Source of the DNA: Tissierellia bacterium
GTDB taxonomy: Bacteria; Bacillota; Clostridia; Peptostreptococcales; Acidaminobacteraceae
Assembly: GCA_012838225.1 (NCBI GenBank)
Contig: DUPT01000032.1
Location: 1 to 36,879, forward strand
Direction of reading: 5' to 3'
DNA: 36,879 nt
In this document: one piece after another, positions 8,095 to 16,700 of the stretch
Layout: every line of letters begins with the position of its first letter
How positions within the stretch are numbered: the stretch's first letter is position 1
Notes under the pieces: generated by a model
Told to the model about the DNA's origin: nothing
The model's input: the letters and a program-made list of their open reading frames with translations, nothing else
Databases searched by the model: none
Position numbers and translations under genes: made by a program

Positions 8095-8502
8095 ATGGAT
8101 ATAAAGAAACAATTAACGCAACACGGCTACAAACTGACCAAGCCCCGTCAGCTGATCATCGATGTCCTGCAGGACAATCACGATCGGCTGCTGAGCGTGG
8201 AATCACTCTATGAAGCCCTCGATCGGGCGATCGATCTCTCGACCGTCTACCGAAACCTGGAGGTGCTCGATGCCTGTGGTCTGATCTACCGGGTCCAATC
8301 AGGCGATAAGTCGCTCTTCAAACTCATCTGCCAGACCGATCATCATCACCACCTGATCTGCCTCCAATGCGGGAGCACCCAAGTGATCGACTATTGTCCG
8401 CTGCCTGAGCTGGGGCAGATCGCTCGCCAACACGATTTTGAGGTGGCCGCTCACACCCTGGAGGTGTTTGGCTACTGCCGGGATTGCCGAACTAGGCCCT
8501 GA
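8095..8502 (+). CDS. zur: Fur-family metal-dependent repressor, probably Zur
   Basis: A 135-aa regulator of the Fur/Zur/PerR family. The N-terminal winged helix (KLTKPRQLIIDVL...LSTVYRNLEVLDACGLI, residues 13-68) binds DNA. The C-terminal half has the HHHHLICLQCG metal site (about residues 82-92) and a second CxxC pair (CRDC, near 127-130) that form the structural zinc site. It lies convergent with the zinc ABC genes znuACB, and a Fur-type 7-1-7 palindrome overlaps the znuA start site, so zinc sensing is the likeliest role; Fur or PerR functions are possible. Its 3' end overlaps that of znuB by 11 bp. The ATG follows the promoter so closely that the mRNA is probably leaderless. Confidence 0.85.
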   Translation: MDIKKQLTQHGYKLTKPRQLIIDVLQDNHDRLLSVESLYEALDRAIDLSTVYRNLEVLDACGLIYRVQSGDKSLFKLICQTDHHHHLICLQCGSTQVIDYCPLPELGQIARQHDFEVAAHTLEVFGYCRDCRTRP

Positions 8503-9295
8503 TCCGCCGGATCACAAAGGCCAACAAGAAAAACACCGCATTGACCAGCACGATGCTGGCTCCGGTCGGAAGATTATAGATATAGCTTAAGCTGATACCG
8601 ATGACCACACTGACCAGCGCCACGACCGAGGAGTAGACAAAGGTCAACCGAAAGCTCCCGGCCAACTGAAGGGCTGTCACGGCCGGAAAAATGATCATCG
8701 AAGAGATCAGCATCGTCCCTACGATCCGGATGCCCAAAACGATCGTGACCGCTGTCAACGTCGAGATGAAGTAATTCAATCGTCGCGTTGGCAGTTTTTG
8801 TGTTATGGCATATTCTTCATCATAGGTCAAGGCAAACAGGTCGCGGTAGAAGGCTGCGATCAACACCAGCATGATCAGCGTCAGGCCGATCGTCAGCCAG
8901 ACCTCTTCTTGCTTAATGACCAGGATCGAGCCGAACAGATAGCTATAGAGATCGACCGAGAAGCCCTTGCCCAGAGACGCCAGCAGCACCCCCAAGGCGA
9001 CAGCAAACGAGCTCATCAGACCGATCGCCGCATCGCCATAGACATCGGCTGTCTCGCTTAAGCGAAGAATGCCAAAGCTCGCCAGGATCACCAGCGGGAT
9101 CGAAAAGATCAGCGGCTGAGCCCCCAACAAAAGCGCAATCGATACACTGGCGAAGCTGACATGAGCCAGCCCATCGCCGATCATGGCATAGCGCCTCAGG
9201 ACCAAAAACGGGCCCAGCAAAGCGGCCGAGATACCGATCAGGCTGCCGACCAGGAGGGCTCGCACCATAAAGCCATGCTGCAACATATCAATCAC
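8492..9295 (-). CDS. znuB: Zinc/manganese ABC transporter permease (ZnuB-like)
   Basis: A membrane subunit of a cluster 9 (ABC-3 type) metal uptake transporter. About 267 aa with seven to nine helices, including the family signature LGPFLVLRRYAMIGDGLAHVSF near residues 25-50 and a C-terminal ASIVLVNAVFFLLAFVIRR. The start is uncertain: GTG 9295 overlaps the znuC stop and has GAGGTG 4 nt upstream, and ATG 9286 (MLQHGFMVRALLVG) is closer to usual family N-termini. It is the last gene of znuACB. Its stop codon lies inside the convergent fur/zur gene, with no terminator between them. Confidence 0.9.
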   Translation of the reverse strand: MIDMLQHGFMVRALLVGSLIGISAALLGPFLVLRRYAMIGDGLAHVSFASVSIALLLGAQPLIFSIPLVILASFGILRLSETADVYGDAAIGLMSSFAVALGVLLASLGKGFSVDLYSYLFGSILVIKQEEVWLTIGLTLIMLVLIAAFYRDLFALTYDEEYAITQKLPTRRLNYFISTLTAVTIVLGIRIVGTMLISSMIIFPAVTALQLAGSFRLTFVYSSVVALVSVVIGISLSYIYNLPTGASIVLVNAVFFLLAFVIRRIRA

Positions 9296-10013
9296 AATCC
9301 ACCTCACAATCAACATGCTCATGCACATGACCAAAATAAGCCGTCATCTTATCCGAATGAGCAAACACCTCATAATCACCAAAGAAGATCAGCTCCCGGT
9401 CGAGATACATCACCTTATTGACGAGTGAGCCGATCGAAGCGATATCGTGTGTCACAAATAGGATCGTCATGCCCTGGCGGTTGAGCTCGGCCAGCAGTTG
9501 AAAATAGCTGTCTCGGATCGAAGGATCGAGGGCACTGGTCGGCTCATCCAGGATCAGGATATCAGGCCGGGATACGAGTGAGCGGGCCAGGAGAACGCGT
9601 TGCTGCTGACCACCCGAGAGATCCCCGATGCGACGGTGCTTGAGGTTTTCGATCTCCATCTCGGCCAGGGTCGAACGGATCAGCGCCTTGTCCTTTCGAC
9701 TGATGTGTTTGGGGAATTTCTTATCACCTAACAGGCCCAGAGCTACGATCTCGTAGACACTGGCCGGAAAGGTCCGATCACGCCGAGCATTGAGTTGTGG
9801 CAGATAGCCTAAACGTATCCCTTCACTTAGCGTGATCGATCCTCCGGCTGCCGGATGCAGCCCGAGGATCGTCTTAATCAATGTCGTCTTGCCGGAGCCA
9901 TTGGGACCAACGATCCCGACAAAGTCGCCTTTTTCAATCGTGAAGCTGATGTCTCGAAGGACCGTATAGCGTCCGTAGTTGACACTCAACTCCTCAACCG
10001 TTAATTGTTTCAT
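9288..10013 (-). CDS. znuC: Zinc ABC transporter ATP-binding protein (ZnuC-like)
   Basis: The 241-aa ATPase of the metal uptake system. It shows Walker A GPNGSGKTT (about residues 36-44), the Q-loop region YLPQ, signature LSGGQQQRVLLARSL (about 134-148), Walker B ILILDEPTSALD and the switch His in FVTHD. The C-terminus ends HVHEHVDCEVDCD, a His/Cys/Asp tail that could hold a metal ion; this tail is coded where the DNA overlaps the start of znuB. Its ATG overlaps the znuA stop (ATGA), and the same operon provides the binding protein and permease. Confidence 0.93.
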   Translation of the reverse strand: MKQLTVEELSVNYGRYTVLRDISFTIEKGDFVGIVGPNGSGKTTLIKTILGLHPAAGGSITLSEGIRLGYLPQLNARRDRTFPASVYEIVALGLLGDKKFPKHISRKDKALIRSTLAEMEIENLKHRRIGDLSGGQQQRVLLARSLVSRPDILILDEPTSALDPSIRDSYFQLLAELNRQGMTILFVTHDIASIGSLVNKVMYLDRELIFFGDYEVFAHSDKMTAYFGHVHEHVDCEVDCD

Positions 10014-11131
10014 TCAAGTCCTTTACGCAGGGCGTCCAAATTCTCCCGGAAGATATCGACATAGCTTATGCCGGCTGCCAGATCCTCCTTCGAGACATTA
10101 TGAGCGCCATTGAGCAGCATCATCTCCGCCCCGGTCGCATCCCGAATGACCTCTGCCACCTTGGGCTCGATCAATTCCTCATAGTAGATCACCTTGGAGT
10201 CAGCCTCAGCCATCTTCTCCATCAACTCAGTGATGGAACGGGGGCTTGGCTCGGCATCCGGCGAGTAACCGCTATAGGGCGAGTGAAAGTGTAGTCCGTA
10301 GCGATGAGCAAAGTAGCCGAAAGCATTATGCCCGGCAAAGAAGATATCGACCTCCTCCTGCTCATCAAATAGGTTTTCAAAGTCGTGATCCAATTGCTCC
10401 AACTGAGCGATATAGCTCGAAGCATTGTCTACAAAGGTCGCTTCATGCTCCGGTGCGATCTCGATCAGAGCATCTCGGATCGCCTCGACCATCAGTATGG
10501 CATTTTTCGGATCGGTCCAAATGTGAGGGTCGATCCCATCGTGGTCGTGATCGTGATGATCATCAGCGTCCTCATCATGCTCGTGCTCATGATCAGCGTC
10601 CTCATCATGCTCATGCTCATGATCAGCGTCATCATCATGCTCGTGCTCATGATCAGCGTCATCATCATGCTCGTGCTCATGATCAGCGTCATCATCATGC
10701 TCGTGTTCATGATCGGCGTCCTCATCGTGCTCATGGTCATCATCGGCGTCCTCATCGTGCTCATGCTCGTGATCGTGAGCCTCGCCTTCGATCATTTGGA
10801 CCGACTGCGACAGATCGAGGGCAGTGACATCACCGGTCCCATCGATCAAGCGATGGGCCCAGGGCTCCATATGCTCTCCGGTATACAAGAACAGATCCGA
10901 TGCTTCGATCGAAACGATCTCCTTCGGGGTCGGTTCATAGGAATGGGCCTCTACCCCCGGTGGCAGCAGCAGTGTCACATCCACCACATCGCCCCCCACC
11001 TGGCGGGCAAAATCATATTGGGGATAGAGACTGGCCATGACGGTGAGCTTGTCGTTGTCCGGTGCCGCCTGATCGGCCTGACAGCCGCTAAACAGCAAAA
11101 TGGCAATCAGTAATAGACTGATGTATTTCAT
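10010..11131 (-). CDS. znuA: Zinc-binding lipoprotein with His/Asp-rich arm (ZnuA-like)
   Basis: The solute-binding protein of the metal ABC transporter, cluster 9 family. Start ATG 11131 has AGGAGG 4 nt upstream; the in-frame start at 11149 would lie inside the operator. The 373-aa product has a lipoprotein signal with Cys17 (LFSGC). Likely zinc ligands are the His in GVEAHSYEPTP, in DPHIWTDPKN and in FAGHNAFGYFAHRYG. Between the first and second of these lies an unusually long His/Asp/Glu arm of about 80 residues, coded by seven 30-bp repeats; the DADHEHEHDD-type unit recurs. Such loops are known in ZnuA proteins and are thought to gather zinc. A palindrome over the promoter suggests Zur control. 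Confidence 0.95.
   Translation of the reverse strand: MKYISLLLIAILLFSGCQADQAAPDNDKLTVMASLYPQYDFARQVGGDVVDVTLLLPPGVEAHSYEPTPKEIVSIEASDLFLYTGEHMEPWAHRLIDGTGDVTALDLSQSVQMIEGEAHDHEHEHDEDADDDHEHDEDADHEHEHDDDADHEHEHDDDADHEHEHDDDADHEHEHDEDADHEHEHDEDADDHHDHDHDGIDPHIWTDPKNAILMVEAIRDALIEIAPEHEATFVDNASSYIAQLEQLDHDFENLFDEQEEVDIFFAGHNAFGYFAHRYGLHFHSPYSGYSPDAEPSPRSITELMEKMAEADSKVIYYEELIEPKVAEVIRDATGAEMMLLNGAHNVSKEDLAAGISYVDIFRENLDALRKGLE
10561..10770 (-). repeat. Seven tandem 30-bp repeats coding the ZnuA metal arm
   Basis: Exact 30-bp periodicity is seen in units starting at 10561, 10591, 10621, 10651, 10681, 10711 and 10741. Units 3 and 4 are identical and the others differ by a few bases. Each codes ten residues of the type HEHEHD(D/E)DAD. 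The repeat keeps the frame, so copy-number changes would lengthen or shorten the arm without breaking the gene. Confidence 0.95.
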
Positions 11132-11144
11132 AACTCCTCCTAGT

Positions 11145-11159
11145 TGCAAATCATTTGCA
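11145..11159 (-). promoter_or_regulatory. Zur/Fur-type operator over the znuA start site
   Basis: TGCAAAT-G-ATTTGCA is a perfect 7-1-7 inverted repeat (read on the minus strand), the architecture of Fur, Zur and PerR boxes with the AAT-N-ATT core. It begins 3 bp after the -10 element and covers the predicted transcription start, a position that fits repression. Confidence 0.8.
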
Positions 11160-11162
11160 TCT

Positions 11163-11191
11163 AGTATACAGAAACATCAGTGGCCCGTCAA
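11163..11191 (-). promoter_or_regulatory. Sigma-A promoter of znuACB
   Basis: On the minus strand TTGACG (11191-11186), a 17-bp spacer and TATACT (11168-11163). The -35 element overlaps the stop codon of the upstream metallopeptidase gene. The 7-1-7 operator lies directly downstream. Confidence 0.8.
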
Positions 11192-11847
11192 GACGTTTTG
11201 AGTGCCTCAGCTCGGACCGCCCAGTCCGGCATATGATAGGCCAATAATTCATAGAATGCCCGGTCGTGACCGCCCTCTTGCAGGTGGCACAGCTCATGCA
11301 CAATGACATAATCGATCAGACGGGGATCCTTTTCAGCCAGCAGCAAGCTAAACCATAGCCTCTTATCCGTTTGATTGCAGCTACCCCATCGGGTCTTCAT
11401 CTTCTTGATGCGCCACTCCTTTGGGCGAAGTCCGGTCAGTGCCGCATAGCCCGGCACGCTCGTATCGAGATACTGTTTGAGCTCGGTGCGATAGAGCTTC
11501 TCAAGCTTGGCCTGCATCGGCGTCGGATTATCCTGTGTCATGATGATCATATCACCTTCGATCCGCGGCAGGCTCAGTCTTTCATCCGTCAGTCGCAGCC
11601 GATACGTTTGGCCCAGGAGACGGATCGTTTCACCCTCAAGCCATCGTCTGGCTTCTACCGGCGGGCGAAGGCTCAGCTTTTGTCTGATCCAATCCCGCTT
11701 CGATCGCAGGAAGTCATCGATCATCTCATCTGTCATTCTTTTAGGCACCCTTAGACGAATGCTACCTTCGCGAGTGATCGACAGATAGATATGCTTGATC
11801 GGTCTTTTATCCAATTCGATGGCATAGTCTTCAAATGAGTAGATCAA
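11188..11847 (-). CDS. YgjP-type zinc metallopeptidase (M48-like, DUF45)
   Basis: A 219-aa cytoplasmic protein of the YgjP/DUF45 group of putative zinc metallopeptidases. It has the motif YVIVHELCHLQEGGHDRAFY near residues 180-200: HExxH for zinc binding and a further His at the family spacing. The preceding RWGSC is also typical of the group. The N-terminal half (IYLSITREGSIRLRVPKRMT) matches the usual beta-rich domain. The start is TTG 11847 with GGAGG 7 nt upstream, overlapping the epimerase stop (TTGA). It is the last gene of the helicase-DMT-epimerase run. Its 3' end carries the -35 element of znuA. The substrate is unknown. Confidence 0.85.
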   Translation of the reverse strand: MIYSFEDYAIELDKRPIKHIYLSITREGSIRLRVPKRMTDEMIDDFLRSKRDWIRQKLSLRPPVEARRWLEGETIRLLGQTYRLRLTDERLSLPRIEGDMIIMTQDNPTPMQAKLEKLYRTELKQYLDTSVPGYAALTGLRPKEWRIKKMKTRWGSCNQTDKRLWFSLLLAEKDPRLIDYVIVHELCHLQEGGHDRAFYELLAYHMPDWAVRAEALKTS

Positions 11848-12827
11848 TCCATCGCCTCCGTCAGCGAATCGACCGTATCTCTGATCGATTCGATCATTGG
11901 CCTGGGCGAATAGCCCAGCTCTCGTGACGCCTTGATATGCGAATAGAGCTCAAACGATTCCAGGACTTCGATCATATAGCTTGTTAACAGTGGCTTCTTT
12001 CCGAGAAGCTCCGCTCCTGTCTCGACCAGCCAAGCGATGGGGCTTAGGATGGCCGAGGGCAGGTAGCCGCTCGGACTTTTTTGGCCGGCCACTTCTGCCA
12101 CCATATCGATCACCTCGCGGAAGGTGTGGTAGTCACCGCTTAGGATATAGCCTTCACCGGATTGGCCCTTTTCGAGGGCTGCCATCACGCCTTGAGCGAC
12201 ATCTCTCACATCGACAAAATCATGGCCGCCCGATAGATAGAATGGAAGCCAACCGGCTAGAAACGCCCGGATAAGCGGTGTCGTCTGACCCTGACCGAGA
12301 CTGCCCGGTCCAACGATCCCGCTCGGATAGACCACGACGGCATCGAGACCGCCCCTTGCCCGATTTAGCACCAGCTGGGTAGCCAGTGCTTTCGACTTAG
12401 CATACTGCCCCGTGACCTGAGCCGGTGAGAAACGATCGATCTCCTGTTTGACCCGTCCCGGTGTACTCGGCAACGCGTGGACACTCGACACATAGACCAG
12501 TCGACCGACCGGAAACTGCCGGCATAGATCGAGAATGAGCTGCGTGCCATCGACATTGGTCTCACGTAGACCCGGTACTTCTTTTCGCTCGATCGTGATC
12601 AGACCGTCACTATGGATCACCCTGGCACCGGGTGAAAGCTGTGAAAAAGCCCGCTCCAGATCAGGCCTTCGTCGGATATCACCCTGGACATAGGTTATTT
12701 CTATGCCGTCGATTCTGGGAGGCTTCGACCGAGCAAAGATGATCGGCTGATAGCCTCCTTTTAGCGCCTCACGCACCACGGCCTGACCCAAATAGCCGGT
12801 GCCCCCAATGACCAATACTTGCTTCAT
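11844..12827 (-). CDS. NAD(P)-dependent epimerase/dehydratase family protein
   Basis: A 327-aa protein of the extended short-chain dehydrogenase family. The N-terminal Rossmann motif GGTGYLG (residues 8-14) binds NAD(P). The active-site YxxxK is seen as YAKSK around residue 142, with VYVSSVHALP upstream carrying the catalytic Ser, and VVYPSGIVGPG after it. Relatives act on sugar nucleotides, flavonoids or steroids, so the substrate is open. It starts with ATGA overlap on the DMT permease stop, with AGGAG 6 nt before the ATG, and overlaps the next gene by 4 bp, so translation of the three is probably coupled. Confidence 0.88.
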   Translation of the reverse strand: MKQVLVIGGTGYLGQAVVREALKGGYQPIIFARSKPPRIDGIEITYVQGDIRRRPDLERAFSQLSPGARVIHSDGLITIERKEVPGLRETNVDGTQLILDLCRQFPVGRLVYVSSVHALPSTPGRVKQEIDRFSPAQVTGQYAKSKALATQLVLNRARGGLDAVVVYPSGIVGPGSLGQGQTTPLIRAFLAGWLPFYLSGGHDFVDVRDVAQGVMAALEKGQSGEGYILSGDYHTFREVIDMVAEVAGQKSPSGYLPSAILSPIAWLVETGAELLGKKPLLTSYMIEVLESFELYSHIKASRELGYSPRPMIESIRDTVDSLTEAMD

Positions 12828-13756
12828 GTTTTTCTCCTAAGCTTTGTTGTGTGACGCTGCCAAAACTGCAATAGAAACGAACCCGATATGACCAAAAGTA
12901 ATCCCACCACGATTTGGATCGTCATCGGCTCGTTCAAAACGATGGCACTGAGCAAGGTACCAAACACCGGGATAAACAACCGATAAAAGCTCATCTCCAC
13001 CACCGATTGGACAGTGATGACACTATACCAAAGGGTAAATGCCGCCCCTGATAAGAAGGCGCCATAGCCCACGAGTGATAGCCCATACCAGCTCAGCGGA
13101 AACCCCGGTGTCGCCAATAGGCCAAACACCAATAGCGGAATCGACCCCAAGATCATCTGCCAGGCGGCAAAGAAAAACGGACTGGCCGATGACCCCCGCT
13201 GTTTGACCAGAAGCGTCGTCAGCGCCACCGTCAGAGAAGACCCTAGCAAGAGCCCCTCCCCCGTCAGCCGAAAATCAAAATCTAAGCCGCCACTGCTGAG
13301 GTTGGCGACCAGTATCCCGCCAAAGCCCAGCAGCATACTGAGCACATGGATCAGCCGAAGCTTCTCGATCCGAAGGATCATTGTCGAGATCACCAGGATC
13401 ATAAAGATCGATGACGATTGGATGATGGCACTCTTGGACGCCGAGGTATTGCCCACCCCGATATAGAAGAAAGAATATTGGATCGTGACACCCAAAAACC
13501 CCAGCAGGGCCGCTAACCGCCAATCCCGAAGCGTCTGCTTAGAGCGGGGGATGCGAAACAATCGCTTGAGTAGCAGCACGATCAGCCCCGCCCCCATAAA
13601 GCGAAGCCCGGCGAGTAAGAGCTTTGTCGCCACATCAGACGGCGCGACCTCAAACACCTGATACGTCACCTTGAGGAGTGGATAAGCACTCCCCCAAAAA
13701 AACGAGGCCAGGATAGCCGCCGCGATCGCAATGGGTTTTCGTTTGAACAGGTCCAT
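12824..13756 (-). CDS. EamA/DMT-superfamily permease
   Basis: A 310-aa drug/metabolite transporter with ten predicted helices in two EamA repeats, the first from about residue 8 (AAAILASFFWGSAYPLLK) and the second from about residue 155 (GEGLLLGSSLTVALTTLLVKQ). Family members export amino acids, metabolites or drugs; the substrate is unknown. The start ATG 13756 has GAGGG 4 nt upstream. The gene begins 21 bp after the helicase stop and overlaps the epimerase gene, so it is part of the same transcript. Confidence 0.9.
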   Translation of the reverse strand: MDLFKRKPIAIAAAILASFFWGSAYPLLKVTYQVFEVAPSDVATKLLLAGLRFMGAGLIVLLLKRLFRIPRSKQTLRDWRLAALLGFLGVTIQYSFFYIGVGNTSASKSAIIQSSSIFMILVISTMILRIEKLRLIHVLSMLLGFGGILVANLSSGGLDFDFRLTGEGLLLGSSLTVALTTLLVKQRGSSASPFFFAAWQMILGSIPLLVFGLLATPGFPLSWYGLSLVGYGAFLSGAAFTLWYSVITVQSVVEMSFYRLFIPVFGTLLSAIVLNEPMTIQIVVGLLLVISGSFLLQFWQRHTTKLRRKT

Positions 13757-13777
13757 TGGACCCTCACTTTCCCGGTC

Positions 13778-16700
13778 CTATCCGATCTGCCAGACAAAGC
13801 TGACCGGTTGAGACCCGTGATCCTCCAGGTATTTGACATTGCCTACAAAGCGATAGGGACTGGTGATCCCGCTGGGGAGTGCTTTGTGCTCCCGGACAAA
13901 CAGCAGGATATCGTGATCATTCTCCCGGTGTGTCCGGTAGCGCATCGCCGTATCACTGTCATCTCGGACCTTGTTTTGACTCTGCCAGTGGAATTTCTCC
14001 TCCGAGATATAATAGTCCTCATAGCGCGTCGCCTCAGAGTAGTCCTTCTGCGACTTCTGGATCGTGACAAAAAATAGGTCGGTCTGAGCATCCTTTAGAT
14101 GAAGCACCCCTTCACGAAAGGCCGGTGCTCGGTCGCCATTAAAATAGCCGACAGCTGCCAGGACCTGAGATAAGGTATAGCTGGCACCGACCTCGAGCGG
14201 TGCACCGGAGTTTAGGATCACTGGCTGCGACACAAAACCGACGTGCCCGTGCTTATATTCGAGGATCGTCACGATCTCGCGATTCTCCGCCCTCCGTCGA
14301 CGGATCGTTTCCAGCCCATCATGCATCGATAAAAAGCCGGCCCGCTTAGGTGGCTGATCATAAAACGAGTAGTAATAGATCGCCAACTGTCTATCATCTT
14401 CAAAAGCCTTTCCGTCCCGGAAAAAATCGATCCCGGCGCTCAGCAGCTGATAGCCATCGAGGGTGATCAGATTCTTTAGCCGCCGATTGATCGTCGGATC
14501 AAGCTTCTCCCGGAGATATAGCTCGGAAAAGGAGCGGTCGCGACCGTAAAAGTCAGTGATCGGCATCGCGTAGTAGTCAAGAAAATTGGCCAGTGTCGTG
14601 GCTTGCTCCGTCGCGGCTGAAAAGGCCTCCAGGCGCCGCACCAAGAGACGCTTATCGATGATGGCCTGGCGGATATTGTCCAAAATGATCGTTTGGGCCA
14701 TCTTCTCCATCCGGAAATGACAGCCGGCCGGCAAGGCCAGATTGTTGTCTTTGAGACTCTCATAGAGTGAGCGCGGCGAGCGATAGAGCAAGGCGCGAAA
14801 CTTATCTTCATAGTGATACTTCTCATGCGCCTGAGCTACAAAATCAAGTACCGTCAGTTGCTCCTTACCGGGAGCCGTTCGAAGCCCCCGCCCCAGCTGC
14901 TGCAGAAACACCGTCAAGCTCTGAGTCGGTCTCAAAAACAGCACCGTATTGACCAGCGGGATATCAACGCCTTCATTATAGACATCGACCGTAAAGATCA
15001 CCTTGATCTCACCCGATTCCAGCCTTGACACCGCTTGGGAGCGAGTCGTTCGATCGGTTTGGCCGGTCACACTGATGGCCGGGATCCCCAATTTGTTAAA
15101 GGAATCGGCCATGAGCTCGGCATGTTCGACTGTCACACAAAAGCCGAGGGCCTTCATATCAGAGATACTATCCAGATAGTGATCGAGCGAGCGGGCAATC
15201 GTCCGGATCCGCCTTTGATTGACTCGCCGGTAGAGATCATACAGTCCAGCCTCACTATAGCCACCGCCGACCCATTCGACCTGTCTTAGATCCACGCTAT
15301 CATCATCGATGCAAAAGTAGTGAAACGGGACCAACAGCCGCTTCTCGATCGCCTCCGGCAGACGCATCTCACTGGCGATGCGGTGATCGAAGTATTTGAA
15401 AATGTCCTTACCGTCCATCCGCTCCGGCGTCGCCGTCAGGCCCAGTAGGATCTTTGGTTGATAATAGGCCAGCAGATCCTGATAGGAATCAGCCGCCGCC
15501 CGGTGGAATTCATCGACAATGATATAGTCATAAAAGCCGGGAGAGGTCCGAGCGATCAGGTTTTGTGAGGCGAAGGATTGAATCGTGATAAACAAATGAT
15601 CGATGGCCTGAGCCTGATCATGACCGGTCTGGAGCTCACCAAAATTTGGATCCTTCAGGATCTCACGAAAGCGTATCAGGCTTTGTCGAAGGATCTCCTG
15701 GCGATGGGCCACAAACAGCAATCTGGCCCCGGGTTTTTCCTTTAGAAACCGCTGATAGTCAAAGGCTGAGATGACCGTTTTTCCGACGCCGGTGGCGGCT
15801 ACCAACAGATTTTTATAGTGACCATGGACCTCCCGCTCCGCTTGGAGCATATCCAGGATGACCTTCTGAAAATCATAGGGCCGAATATCAAAGCCGCTTA
15901 GGGTCATATCGAGCGGATCACTCGAGCGTCGGCCTTCTCTGGACAGGGCAATCCCAAGTCTTGTCCGATGTGCTTCGTTGGCCGGATCATAGCTGACAAA
16001 GCCGCTATCATTCCAATAACGCTCAAAGGTGTAGCGCATTTTCTTAAAAACGGCCGGGGAGTGCTGCTCCGTCAGTTTGATATTCCACTCCGCCCCATCG
16101 GTGAAGGCGGCCTTGGAGAGATTGGAAGAGCCGACATAGGCGGTCGAAAAGCCGCTGTGACGCTCGAAGATATAGGATTTGGCATGCAGTCTTGTCAGGT
16201 TTGAATCATAGCTGATCTTGACCTGAGCCGTCGGCAACTTGGCCAACATCTCAATCGCCGAAAAATGAGAGTTTCCCATATAGGTCGTTGTCAGGATATA
16301 GATGGGACGCTTCAAGACCTCACTGAAATATTTCAGCTGATCATAGATCAGGACGACGCCGCGCTTCATGATAAAGGATACGATCATATAGATGGCATCG
16401 CTCGAGAGGATCTCTTTATGGAATTCACTCATCATGGTGGGCTCACTCGGATCCCCGGTAAAGAGTGAACTTAGGGTCAACGGAAGCTCCGGCCGGATCG
16501 GGCGAGCCACCGAGCGATCAAGCTTTGATGTGATCGATTGCAGGAGACGTCCTTGGCGCAGGATCTCGGGTTGGGTGAAATCATGGCCGAGCGTGACATT
16601 GATGACATCAATGATCCGGTTGGCCAATCCGATCTGACGCTCGAGCGAGCCAGCCTCGGAGGACCGGTCATCCCGAATGATCTCTAGAGACCGCTCGATG

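Noticed and set aside
10246-11113. Long plus-strand open frames opposite znuA
   Set aside because: They are produced by the 30-bp repeats and by the codon bias of znuA on the other strand. No SD and no meaningful domain are present.
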